A DNA stretch of 5,575 bases from Clostridiales bacterium UBA735. GTDB lineage: Bacteria > Bacillota > Clostridia > Oscillospirales > Oscillospiraceae. A program made the translations under genes and the position numbers. The stretch spans positions 1 through 5,575 of the forward strand of contig DBLB01000156.1 in assembly GCA_002298695.1 (NCBI GenBank), in the 5' to 3' direction. Positions 1-5,207 of this stretch are shown here, one piece after another. Within the stretch, counting starts at the first letter, position 1; each line of letters opens with the position of its first letter. The notes beneath the pieces were generated by a model, which was not told where the DNA came from, did not search any database, and saw only the letters and a program-made list of their open reading frames with translations.

Positions 1-193
1 TTACTGTCTTACCAGCAGGGAGTCTTTCGGCACTTATTCTTGGTCTATTGCCGGAACTGCGCTGGGAATATAATCACACAGGGCAGTTAATCTGCAGATT
101 GTACCAATTTCGCGGGAATCCGCAGAAAAATTGCGATCTGAAGGCACGTTCAGCCCGAAAATCCGGGTATGCTGTACTTCGGAAAATGGAGAG
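1..193. other. Stretch with no recognised gene
   Basis: No reading frame here resembles a known protein. One plus frame stays open from the window edge to 242, but it runs through the hairpin and the end of the rubredoxin gene on the other strand, and past about residue 26 it looks like non-coding translation. It could carry the tail of a gene outside the window, but I cannot support that. A perfect 12-bp palindrome (AATCTGCAGATT) lies at 89-100, and a TATAAT sits at 69-74 without a convincing -35 element. Confidence 0.5.
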
Positions 194-221
194 GCCCCCG
201 CCGGTGTGGGACGGCGAGGGC
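194..221 (-). terminator. Probable terminator hairpin of the peroxide-defence operon
   Basis: Read on the minus strand, GCCCTCGCCG and CGGCGGGGGC form a 10-bp stem with one U-G wobble around an 8-nt loop, starting 7 nt after the rubredoxin stop codon. On the plus strand the same position would be a C-A mismatch, so the stem is better formed in minus-strand RNA. The T-rich tail is weak (CCTCTCCATTTTCC), so termination may be inefficient. Its place at the end of the operon supports the call. Confidence 0.6.
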
Positions 222-228
222 TTTGGGA

Positions 229-384
229 TTATTCTGCTGTAAAGGCATCCTTGCCCACTCCACAGATCGGGCAGACCCAATCCTCGGGGACGTTTTCCCA
301 CGGAGTGCCGGGTGCGACGCCGTTCTCCGGGTCGCCGACCGTGGGATCATAGACATAGCCGCAGACATCACATACATATTTCAT
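229..384 (-). CDS. Rubredoxin
   Basis: This is a 51-residue small iron protein that carries single electrons in the cytoplasm, probably to the rubrerythrin encoded upstream in the same cluster. The translation begins [14 protein letters not shown] and has the two rubredoxin knuckles CxxCG at residues 5-9 and CPxCG at 38-42, which together bind one Fe(SCys)4. The conserved aromatic residues Y10, Y12, W29 and W36 and the segment [10 protein letters not shown] are typical, and the length matches the family (about 50-55 residues). The ATG at 384 is preceded by AAGGAGTG at 393-400, and that ribosome site overlaps the stop codon of the upstream 73-aa gene, which suggests coupled translation. It is the last gene before the hairpin at 194-221. 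The reductase that would feed it is not in this window. Confidence 0.96.
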   Translation of the reverse strand: MKYVCDVCGYVYDPTVGDPENGVAPGTPWENVPEDWVCPICGVGKDAFTAE

Positions 385-398
385 GGCAATATCACTCC

Positions 399-620
399 TT
401 ATTCCGAGAAAGTGTACCGTACAATGACGCCGTGGCCGTCTCCGGTCGTAATAACGGGTTCACCTTCCAGATTTTTTCCGGTGTCCAGAATCGGCCACTT
501 GCTGTGCGATCGCACGAAAGCTTCGGGGCTTTCTGCCTGGACATCCACGAATTCTTCCTGCCGGTGTGCTTCACCACCGCAGGGATTGATCGTCTCGATC
601 AAAACTTCATATTCGTTCAT
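399..620 (-). CDS. 73-aa protein of unknown function in the peroxide-defence operon
   Basis: I do not recognise a named family. The protein is small, acidic and soluble, with no signal peptide or membrane segment. Visible marks are an N-terminal strand-like segment [16 protein letters not shown] (only cysteine C14), SPEAFV at 31-36, and a glycine-rich C-terminus [14 protein letters not shown] at 58-71. The ATG at 620 has a strong ribosome site, AAGGAG, whose GGAG core (627-630) ends six bases before it, which supports real translation. The stop TAA is part of the ribosome site of the rubredoxin gene, 14 nt before its ATG. The gene lies 69 nt after the five-cysteine gene, and that gap may hold its own promoter. 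Its company (PerR-like sensor, reverse rubrerythrin, rubredoxin) suggests a role in iron, oxygen or peroxide handling, which is inference only. Confidence 0.85.
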   Translation of the reverse strand: MNEYEVLIETINPCGGEAHRQEEFVDVQAESPEAFVRSHSKWPILDTGKNLEGEPVITTGDGHGVIVRYTFSE

Positions 621-641
621 GGGAAACTCCTTTTTTCTTTT

Positions 642-671
642 AGTTTACCACAAAAGACGAAATTCTTTCAA
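642..671 (-). promoter_or_regulatory. Possible internal promoter before the 73-aa gene
   Basis: On the minus strand TTGAAA (671-666) and TAAACT (647-642) are separated by 18 bp, 22 nt upstream of the ATG at 620. The match to sigma-A consensus is 5/6 and 4/6. It lies in the only sizeable AT-rich gap inside the operon (621-689). The site could give separate expression of the 73-aa protein and rubredoxin, but matches of this quality arise by chance. Confidence 0.3.
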
Positions 672-689
672 ATGGACAATTTCCACAAA

Positions 690-1031
690 TCACTTCCCGG
701 GCACATCGTCCACAAAGCGGATCTCCGCGTCGTGTTTCAGTGCCAGCCCGGCCTCTGCTTCCATGCATTTCGTGATGCCGGTCAGCACCGGGCAGCCCAC
801 GTGAATCGGAAAATGCTCCGACGCGTAGGCATACAGCGGACCCTTTCCGGGCTTGACAAGGCATACCTCATATGCGTCAAATGTCTCGCCCAATTCGGCC
901 ATCATGGCCTGCACGGCTTTGCAGCCGCTCGTTACCTTGACGGTCAGCTCCTGTTCGTCATCCTCACTCGCCTGCGCCGTGACGCGTGTAAGAAATCCGC
1001 AGACGCCGGGATCGATTTTTACGGTCGTCAT
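690..1031 (-). CDS. Five-cysteine protein of unknown function (DUF6951-like)
   Basis: This 113-residue cytoplasmic protein has no signal peptide or membrane helix. From memory it resembles a clostridial family of unknown function labelled DUF6951; I could not check that. Five cysteines stand in conserved-looking settings: GVCGF (C11), SGCKAV (C37), YEVCL (C57), GCPV (C80) and TKCME (C89). The segments LGETFDAYEVCLVKPGKGPLY and HFPIHVGCPVLTGITKC look like the core. The spacing fits a metal or Fe-S site or redox-active thiols, but no known Fe-S motif is complete. The ATG at 1031 follows the rubrerythrin stop by only 3 nt and lacks a clear ribosome site, so its translation probably depends on ribosomes finishing rubrerythrin. 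That tight coupling suggests a job with rubrerythrin. Confidence 0.88.
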   Translation of the reverse strand: MTTVKIDPGVCGFLTRVTAQASEDDEQELTVKVTSGCKAVQAMMAELGETFDAYEVCLVKPGKGPLYAYASEHFPIHVGCPVLTGITKCMEAEAGLALKHDAEIRFVDDVPGK

Positions 1032-1034
1032 AGC

Positions 1035-1622
1035 TTATTTGAAATAGCGGTCCAGCAGGCCCTTGAGCGCGCGGCCGTGTCGGGCCTCATCCCTGGCCAT
1101 TTCGTGGACGGTGTCATGGATGGCGTCGAGGCCGTGTTTCTTTGCAAACAGCGCAAGATCGAACTTGCCGGCGGTCGCGCCGTATTCGCAGTCTACGCGC
1201 CACTTGAGGTTGTCCTTTGTGCTGGCCGTCATGTTCGGCTCCAGATCGGAGCCGAGCAGCTCGGCGAACTTTGCGGCGTGCTCTGCTTCCTCATGGGCAG
1301 CCTTTTCCCAGTACAGGCCGACTTCGGGATAGCCCTCGCGATGGGCGATGCGCGCCATGCAGAGATACATGCCAGCTTCGCTGCATTCGCCATGGAAGTT
1401 GGCCATCAGCTGGTCAAAGACATACTTCTTGTCCTCTTCGGAAAGCTCTGCATTGTTCTTCACTGTTTTGGCGTAAACGCCCAGCTCATGCTCGGCGGCC
1501 AGCTTCAGCTCACCCTTGACTTCCTCGAACATGTTGCTCTTGGCATGACAGACCGGGCATTCGGCCGGGGCCGCTTCGCCTTCGTAGATGTAACCGCAGA
1601 CCTTGCAAACAAACTTCTTCAT
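1035..1622 (-). CDS. Reverse rubrerythrin (NADH-dependent peroxidase component)
   Basis: A 195-residue cytoplasmic non-haem iron protein that reduces hydrogen peroxide to water in anaerobes. The rubredoxin-type domain is N-terminal, with CxxCG at residues 6-10 and CPVC at 22-25. The four-helix diiron domain follows, with [11 protein letters not shown] at 76-86, EEAEH at 111-115, EYG at 146-148 and DEARH at 178-182 supplying the expected carboxylate and histidine ligands. This order is the reverse of classical rubrerythrin and matches the clostridial 'reverse rubrerythrin' described in Clostridium acetobutylicum as PerR-controlled. The ATG at 1622 is preceded by GGAGG at 1632-1636 with 9-nt spacing. 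It lies 39 nt after the PerR-like gene and 3 nt before the five-cysteine gene, so all three should share a transcript. Electrons would arrive from an NAD(P)H:rubredoxin oxidoreductase outside the window. Confidence 0.96.
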   Translation of the reverse strand: MKKFVCKVCGYIYEGEAAPAECPVCHAKSNMFEEVKGELKLAAEHELGVYAKTVKNNAELSEEDKKYVFDQLMANFHGECSEAGMYLCMARIAHREGYPEVGLYWEKAAHEEAEHAAKFAELLGSDLEPNMTASTKDNLKWRVDCEYGATAGKFDLALFAKKHGLDAIHDTVHEMARDEARHGRALKGLLDRYFK

Positions 1623-1631
1623 TCGTATTTT

Positions 1632-1636
1632 CCTCC
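1632..1636 (-). promoter_or_regulatory. Ribosome binding site of reverse rubrerythrin
   Basis: GGAGG on the minus strand, 9 nt before the ATG at 1622, fixes that start. An AT-rich inverted repeat (AATAAA-TAT-TTTATT, 1639-1653) sits just upstream in the gap after the sensor gene. It does not match the PerR box well. Confidence 0.75.
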
Positions 1637-1661
1637 AAAATAAATATTTTATTGAGATAGC

Positions 1662-2057
1662 TTAGTGCTTTTGCAGACAATTGGGGCATTTGCCGTAGAA
1701 GCTGATCTGGTAGCCGCCGAGCTCACAGCCCGTTTCGCGCTGTACGCGCGTCAGCAGCTCCTCCGGCAGTTCTACCGTCTCCGCGTCGAGCACCGCGCCG
1801 CAGCCACGGCATACAATATGCGCATGCGGGGCGGTGTTGGCGTCGTAACGCTCCAGTCCGTTGACCACGCCGACGGAATCGATCACACCGTTGGCTTTGA
1901 ACGCGGCCAGATTCCGGTAGACCGTACCGAGACTCAGATCCGGGAACTGCGGCTTGAGCTGCTGGTAGACCCACTCCGCTGTCGGATGGCAGGTCGTGCC
2001 GCGCATGCAGTCCAGAATCGCCTCGCGTTTCCGGCTGAATTTCTTTCCGTTCGCCAT
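1662..2057 (-). CDS. perR: PerR-type peroxide-sensing repressor of the Fur family
   Basis: A 131-residue metal-dependent DNA-binding repressor. The N-terminal winged helix (about 5-70) has the recognition-helix region SLGTVYRNLAAF at 42-53. The C-terminal dimer domain has two CxxC pairs, C83/C86 and C124/C127, that should hold structural zinc. The ligands of the regulatory metal in Bacillus subtilis PerR (H37, D85, H91, H93, D104) align with H24 in HPTAEWVY, D72, H78, H80 and D91. The aspartate at D91, where Fur proteins usually have glutamate, favours PerR over Fur, and peroxide would then oxidise the histidines and release DNA. I chose the ATG at 2057 because GGAG at 2066-2069 lies 8 nt upstream; an in-frame TTG at 2075 would put that site inside the gene. 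An operator at 2073-2087 suggests autoregulation. The Fur alternative is not excluded without experiment. Confidence 0.9.
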   Translation of the reverse strand: MANGKKFSRKREAILDCMRGTTCHPTAEWVYQQLKPQFPDLSLGTVYRNLAAFKANGVIDSVGVVNGLERYDANTAPHAHIVCRGCGAVLDAETVELPEELLTRVQRETGCELGGYQISFYGKCPNCLQKH

Positions 2058-2072
2058 ATGTTTATCTCCAAA

Positions 2073-2087
2073 CAATAATAATTATCA
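2073..2087 (-). promoter_or_regulatory. Fur/PerR operator (7-1-7 inverted repeat)
   Basis: The minus strand reads TGATAATTATTATTG, matching 13 of 15 positions of the Fur 7-1-7 box TGATAATnATTATCA and 12 of 15 of the B. subtilis PerR box TTATAATnATTATAA. A further TGATAAT half site lies at 2093-2099, giving a direct repeat spaced 12 bp. The box sits between the predicted -10 element and the ribosome site of the sensor gene, so bound repressor would block transcription of the whole operon. Confidence 0.75.
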
Positions 2088-2098
2088 TTTGCATTATC

Positions 2099-2127
2099 AG
2101 AATAGCACACGCTGCACGATTTGTAAA
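2099..2127 (-). promoter_or_regulatory. Promoter of the perR-rubrerythrin operon
   Basis: On the minus strand the -35 element TTTACA (2127-2122) and the -10 element TATTCT (2104-2099) are 17 bp apart, with 5/6 and 4/6 matches to sigma-A consensus. Transcription would begin near 2092, within the repeated operator half sites. The position just before the sensor gene and the overlap with the operator support the call. Confidence 0.65.
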
Positions 2128-2147
2128 GCCCTTTTTCAAAAAAATTT

Positions 2148-3233
2148 TCACGACGCGGAAAGCCCGTCCCAGAACGTGCAGAGCGCCTGTCCGAAGTATT
2201 CCGCACTGTGCAGCGCCTCGACCAGCGTGTTGCCGGTGCAGCCAAACTCGATCAGCATGGAACCGGGTGTTTCGTGCTGGTTGAAGCGTTCGGTCCGCAG
2301 GTCGATATTCCGACACAGTCCCGGTGCGATCCGGTTCAGCAATGCCTGTATTTTCAGGCTGTTGGCCAGATTTTCCGCCCAGTCTGGGTGCGTCAGCCCA
2401 CCCTGATCAGTTCCGACCACCAGCATGAGCTGCGCGCAGCGCTGCCCATCCACCTCTGCCGTAAATGCCACTGGCATGCCGGCGGCATCTTCCGCCGCGT
2501 CCCGGTGGATATCCAGTACCATCTGAATAGACGGATAGTCCGCCAGATAGTTCTCAATTGTCAGGCGCATCCGCTCATAAGCGCCGTTATAGCTCGGATA
2601 GTCGTTGAGAGCTGTGTCATGCAGTGTCTTAATGCCGTGCTCTTCCAGAATTTCTGCAATGCGCGTTCCGATGCGTATGACCGAGCGATCCGGGTTCTCC
2701 GTGCGCAGCGGATCAGAGCTGTCATACTCCCAGCCGGCCTCCTGCGTGTACGCTTCGGATGAATGCGTATGGACGATCAGCACCTTCGGCCCCTCTGCGT
2801 CCGCGTCCAGTGCAGAAGGGCGCAGCAGGAGCGCCCGCTTGTCCACTGTGTAGGTACACGCGCCGCCGATTGAGATGGCGTCGGCCTCTGCCGCCGAAAA
2901 TTCCAGTGGAGCCGCACCTTCTTCCGGCACAGTGGTTTGCGGTGCTTCAGCTGCATCATCGGGCTCCGCTTCCGGTTCAGAAAGCACTTCCGTGTCGGAA
3001 GCGGCCGATGCCGCTGGTGCGGTTTCAGCTGCAAGCACCCGCACGGGCCAGACCTCCGGTTCTGTGGCCGCGTCACCTCGCCCGTGAAATGTGCAGCTCG
3101 TTTCTATACCCAAAGGATCCAAAAACAGACCGTATCCTGCGGGATCTCCTGTTCCGGAGGCGCAGAACACCCGCAGCGTGATTGCAAACAGCACCATTCC
3201 GACGCAAAATCGCCGTGTCTTTCGTTCATTCAT
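2148..3233 (-). CDS. spoIIP: Stage II sporulation protein P, engulfment peptidoglycan hydrolase
   Basis: SpoIIP works with SpoIID and SpoIIM in the mother-cell membrane to cut peptidoglycan (amidase and endopeptidase activity) so that the forespore can be engulfed. The 361-residue product has a basic N-terminus and one hydrophobic segment (about 9-24), a low-complexity linker rich in Ala, Glu and Pro (about 68-118), then the catalytic domain. Signature stretches are KVLIVHTHSSEAYT at 150-163 (H155, H157, E160), HD at 206-207, VLDIHRDA at 239-246 (H243), and FNQHETPGSMLIEFGCTGNT at 317-336 (H320, E329). These supply the expected zinc and catalytic residues. The ATG at 3233 has GGAGG at 3241-3245, 7 nt away; the frame stays open further upstream only as a shadow inside smpB. 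gpr, its usual neighbour in Bacillus, is not upstream. I found no convincing sigma-E promoter. Confidence 0.93.
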   Translation of the reverse strand: MNERKTRRFCVGMVLFAITLRVFCASGTGDPAGYGLFLDPLGIETSCTFHGRGDAATEPEVWPVRVLAAETAPAASAASDTEVLSEPEAEPDDAAEAPQTTVPEEGAAPLEFSAAEADAISIGGACTYTVDKRALLLRPSALDADAEGPKVLIVHTHSSEAYTQEAGWEYDSSDPLRTENPDRSVIRIGTRIAEILEEHGIKTLHDTALNDYPSYNGAYERMRLTIENYLADYPSIQMVLDIHRDAAEDAAGMPVAFTAEVDGQRCAQLMLVVGTDQGGLTHPDWAENLANSLKIQALLNRIAPGLCRNIDLRTERFNQHETPGSMLIEFGCTGNTLVEALHSAEYFGQALCTFWDGLSAS

Positions 3234-3240
3234 ACAGATC

Positions 3241-3245
3241 CCTCC
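3241..3245 (-). promoter_or_regulatory. Ribosome binding site fixing the spoIIP start
   Basis: GGAGG on the minus strand lies 7 nt before ATG 3233. It decides the start, because the open frame continues a further 104 codons upstream into the oppositely oriented smpB gene. Confidence 0.85.
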
Positions 3246-3330
3246 TGCCAGAAACCATATGCGCGCGGCAGCACATGCAGAACCGGCGTCCAGGATTTTT
3301 TTGAAAGCGACGTTTTTTACTCCCGGCCCC

Positions 3331-3359
3331 TTGACAGACGTGCTATAATATAATATACG
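3331..3359 (+). promoter_or_regulatory. Promoter of the smpB gene cluster
   Basis: A perfect TTGACA at 3331-3336 is followed after 17 bp by TATACG (3354-3359). Two perfect but badly spaced TATAAT hexamers overlap just before it (3344-3349 and 3349-3354). A start near 3366 would leave a leader of about 20 nt before smpB. The AT-rich block is also in the divergent region of spoIIP, but no matching element is clear on that strand. Confidence 0.7.
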
Positions 3360-3384
3360 AGTTTGGCCGGAGGGAGGTGCGCGG

Positions 3385-3843
3385 ATGTCGGGGACCGGCG
3401 TCAAGATCGTGGCAAAAAACCAGAAGGCATACCACGAATATTTCATCGAGGAACAGTTCGAGGCCGGGATCGAGCTGTCCGGCACCGAAGTGAAGTCCAT
3501 CCGCCTCGGCACGCTGAGCTTAAAAGAAGCCTGGTGCCAGATCAAGGACGGGCAGCTCTACATCCGGCAGATGCACATCGCGCCCTACGAGCAGGGCAAT
3601 ATTTTTAACAAAGACCCGCTGCGGCCCCGCCGCCTGCTGATGCACAAGCGCGAGATCATGCGCCTGTTCGGTAAAGTGCGGCAGGACGGATACGCGCTGG
3701 TTCCCCTGTCGGTCTATTTCCGCGGTTCGCTGGTCAAGGTCGAGATCGCGCTGGCCAAGGGCAAAAAGCTCTATGACAAGCGCGACGACGCAGCCAAAAA
3801 AGACGCCAAGCGGCAGATCGACCGGGCAATGAAAGGACGGTAA
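3385..3843 (+). CDS. smpB: SmpB, tmRNA-binding protein of trans-translation
   Basis: SmpB binds the tRNA-like part of tmRNA and carries it to the A site of stalled ribosomes, so that the broken mRNA is released and the unfinished protein is tagged for proteolysis. The 152-residue product has the family core: KNQKAYHEYFIEEQFEAGIELSGTEVKS at 11-38, the beta-barrel segments IYIRQMH-like at about 54-58 and HIAPYEQGN at 58-66, then LVPLSVYFRGSLVKVEIALAKGKKLYDKR at 105-133. The basic tail (134-152, KKDAKRQIDRAMKGR) is the part that reads the empty mRNA channel. Length is normal for the family. GGAGGGAGGT at 3369-3378 ends 6 nt before the ATG. The gene opens a plus-strand cluster that ends with ssrA itself, and the next gene starts 7 nt after its stop. 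Confidence 0.97.
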   Translation: MSGTGVKIVAKNQKAYHEYFIEEQFEAGIELSGTEVKSIRLGTLSLKEAWCQIKDGQLYIRQMHIAPYEQGNIFNKDPLRPRRLLMHKREIMRLFGKVRQDGYALVPLSVYFRGSLVKVEIALAKGKKLYDKRDDAAKKDAKRQIDRAMKGR

Positions 3844-3850
3844 ACCACCC

Positions 3851-4390
3851 ATGGCAAATCCCATCATGACGCTCACGATGGCGAACGGCAAGAAGATCGT
3901 CGCCGAGCTGTACCCCGAAAAGGCTCCGCAGAGCGTCTATAACTTCATCTCCCTCGCCAACAAGGGCTTCTACGACGGACTGATCTTCCATCGCGTGATC
4001 CCCGGCTTCATGATCCAGGGCGGCTGCCCGGATGGAACCGGTATGGGCGGCCCCGGCTACTGCATCAAGGGCGAATTTTTATTCAACGGCGTGAAGAACG
4101 ACCTGAAGCACAAGCGCGGCGTGCTGTCCATGGCGCGCTCCAGCTCGCCGAACTCGGCGGGCAGCCAGTTCTTCATCATGCATGAAGACGCCAAGCACCT
4201 CGACGGCCAGTATGCCGCGTTCGGCAAGGTGACCGAGGGCATGGACGTTGTCGATGCCATTGCCAACACGAAGACCGGCCCGGCCGACCGCCCCGTCGCT
4301 GAGCAGAAGATCGCCTCCATCCGCGTCGACACGCAGGGCGAGACGTATCCGGAGCCGGAAAAGCTCGCGGACCCCTACGGCCGCTTCTGA
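3851..4390 (+). CDS. Cyclophilin-type peptidyl-prolyl cis-trans isomerase
   Basis: A 179-residue cytoplasmic foldase that speeds cis-trans isomerisation of peptide bonds before proline. It has no signal peptide. The active-site stretch FHRVIPGFMIQGG at 46-58 contains the catalytic arginine R48 with F53 and Q56 of the pocket, followed by MARSSSPNSAGSQFFI at 94-109 and HLDGQYAAFGKV at 116-127. H116 stands where human cyclophilin A has Trp121; many bacterial members differ there, and it usually lowers cyclosporin binding (family knowledge). A short C-terminal extension (about 161-179, PEPEKLADPYGRF) follows the fold. The start is 7 nt after smpB, with a weak AAGGA ribosome site at 3833-3837 inside the end of smpB, and the stop overlaps the next ATG, so it is almost certainly co-transcribed with both. 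Confidence 0.95.
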   Translation: MANPIMTLTMANGKKIVAELYPEKAPQSVYNFISLANKGFYDGLIFHRVIPGFMIQGGCPDGTGMGGPGYCIKGEFLFNGVKNDLKHKRGVLSMARSSSPNSAGSQFFIMHEDAKHLDGQYAAFGKVTEGMDVVDAIANTKTGPADRPVAEQKIASIRVDTQGETYPEPEKLADPYGRF

Positions 4391-5145
4391 TGATCGCGAT
4401 CGTGACCGGCGCATCCGCCGGATTGGGCGCACAGTTCGCGCAGCAGATCGCGGAGCAGTTCCCCGAGATCGATACGCTGTGGCTTATCGCGCGGCGCGTC
4501 GGCAAGCTGGAGGATCTGGCGCAGACGATCGCGAACAAGCAGGTCATCTGCCTCGGGCTCGACCTCTGCGATGCAAAAAGCTTCAAATATTTCGCCGACT
4601 ATCTGGCGGAAAAGCGGCCCAAGGTCGGGCTGCTGGTCAACAATGCGGGCTGCGGCACGCTCGGAAACCTCGGCGAGGTACCAAACGAAACGCAGGCGCG
4701 GATGTGCGACCTCAATGTCCGGGCGCTGACGCTGATGACCAACACGGTGCTGCCGTACATGGTCTCCGGCGGGCATATCATCAATGTGTCGTCCATCGCG
4801 TCGTTCTGCCCAAATCCGCGCATGACGGTCTATTCGGCGAGCAAAACCTATGTCTCGGCCTTCACCGGCGGCCTGGCCGACGAGCTGAAGCCGCGCGGCA
4901 TTTCGGTCACGGCGGTCTGCCCGGGGCCGATGCAGACGGAATTTCTCGATGTGGCCGGGATCACCGGCAAGTCCAGGACGTTCCAGACGCTGCCCTACTG
5001 CGACCCGGAACAGGTCGTCGTCGGGGCGCTGCGCGCGGCGAAGCGCGGGCGGACGTTCTATACGCCGAAGGGCTTTTACAAATTCTATCGCTTCGTAGCA
5101 AAGCTTTTGCCGATGAAGTGGATGATCAAAGCAGCAAGGACCTGA
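4390..5145 (+). CDS. Short-chain dehydrogenase/reductase (SDR), substrate unknown
   Basis: A 251-residue NAD(P)-dependent oxidoreductase of the classical SDR fold. The nucleotide site TGASAGLG at 6-13 has the GxxxGxG pattern, NNAG is at 84-87, N109 is the structural Asn, and the catalytic Ser-Tyr-Lys is S135, Y148 and K152 (YSASK), followed by CPGPMQTEF at 177-185. The basic ARR at the end of the second strand (34-36) favours NADPH. The C-terminus (about 222-251, FYTPKGFYKFYRFVAKLLPMKW) is basic and hydrophobic, as in SDRs that act on lipid-like substrates near the membrane, but the sequence does not name the substrate. The ATG overlaps the cyclophilin stop in TGATG, which implies coupled translation. 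No dedicated metabolic gene is nearby to hint at the pathway. Confidence 0.93.
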   Translation: MIAIVTGASAGLGAQFAQQIAEQFPEIDTLWLIARRVGKLEDLAQTIANKQVICLGLDLCDAKSFKYFADYLAEKRPKVGLLVNNAGCGTLGNLGEVPNETQARMCDLNVRALTLMTNTVLPYMVSGGHIINVSSIASFCPNPRMTVYSASKTYVSAFTGGLADELKPRGISVTAVCPGPMQTEFLDVAGITGKSRTFQTLPYCDPEQVVVGALRAAKRGRTFYTPKGFYKFYRFVAKLLPMKWMIKAART

Positions 5146-5172
5146 CGGTCTTTTCGGTCAGTTGATTTTATC
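5142..5172 (+). terminator. Weak candidate terminator after the SDR gene
   Basis: CTGAC (5142-5146, spanning the stop codon) can pair with GTCAG (5157-5161), followed by the T-rich TTGATTTTATC. The stem is only 5 bp with a 10-nt loop, so it would end transcription poorly, and read-through into ssrA seems likely. Confidence 0.25.
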
Positions 5173-5180
5173 TTTCCAGC

Positions 5181-5200
5181 GCGGCGGAGCATTCCGCCGC
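5181..5200 (+). repeat. Perfect hairpin directly upstream of tmRNA
   Basis: GCGGCGGA and TCCGCCGC form an 8-bp perfect stem around the tetraloop GCAT, ending 7 nt before the mature tmRNA 5' end. No T-run follows, so it is not a usual terminator. It could be part of the tmRNA precursor, a processing signal, or a protein-binding palindrome. Confidence 0.7.
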
Positions 5201-5207
5201 TCCTCAT

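Noticed and set aside
48..242. A 64-codon plus-strand frame, open from the window edge
   Set aside because: It crosses the terminator hairpin and the rubredoxin 3' end and has no recognisable protein features.
312..1643. A 443-codon open frame on the plus strand
   Set aside because: It runs antisense through the rubredoxin, 73-aa, five-cysteine and rubrerythrin genes, all well supported on the minus strand, and its product resembles nothing known. It is a shadow of GC-rich codon use.
1639..1653. AT-rich inverted repeat before rubrerythrin as a second PerR box
   Set aside because: AATAAA-TAT-TTTATT matches the PerR or Fur consensus at fewer than half of the positions; it is probably only AT-rich spacer.
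2058..2075. TTG start six codons upstream for the PerR-like protein
   Set aside because: The only good ribosome site (2066-2069) lies downstream of this TTG and is well spaced for the ATG at 2057; the TTG also lies inside the operator.
3234..3545. N-terminal extension of the spoIIP frame
   Set aside because: It would overlap smpB and its promoter; the strong ribosome site at 3241-3245 and the membrane anchor right after the ATG at 3233 fix the start.
4248..5165. A 305-codon plus-strand frame overlapping cyclophilin and SDR
   Set aside because: It is an arginine- and alanine-rich out-of-frame shadow of two genes with clear motifs.
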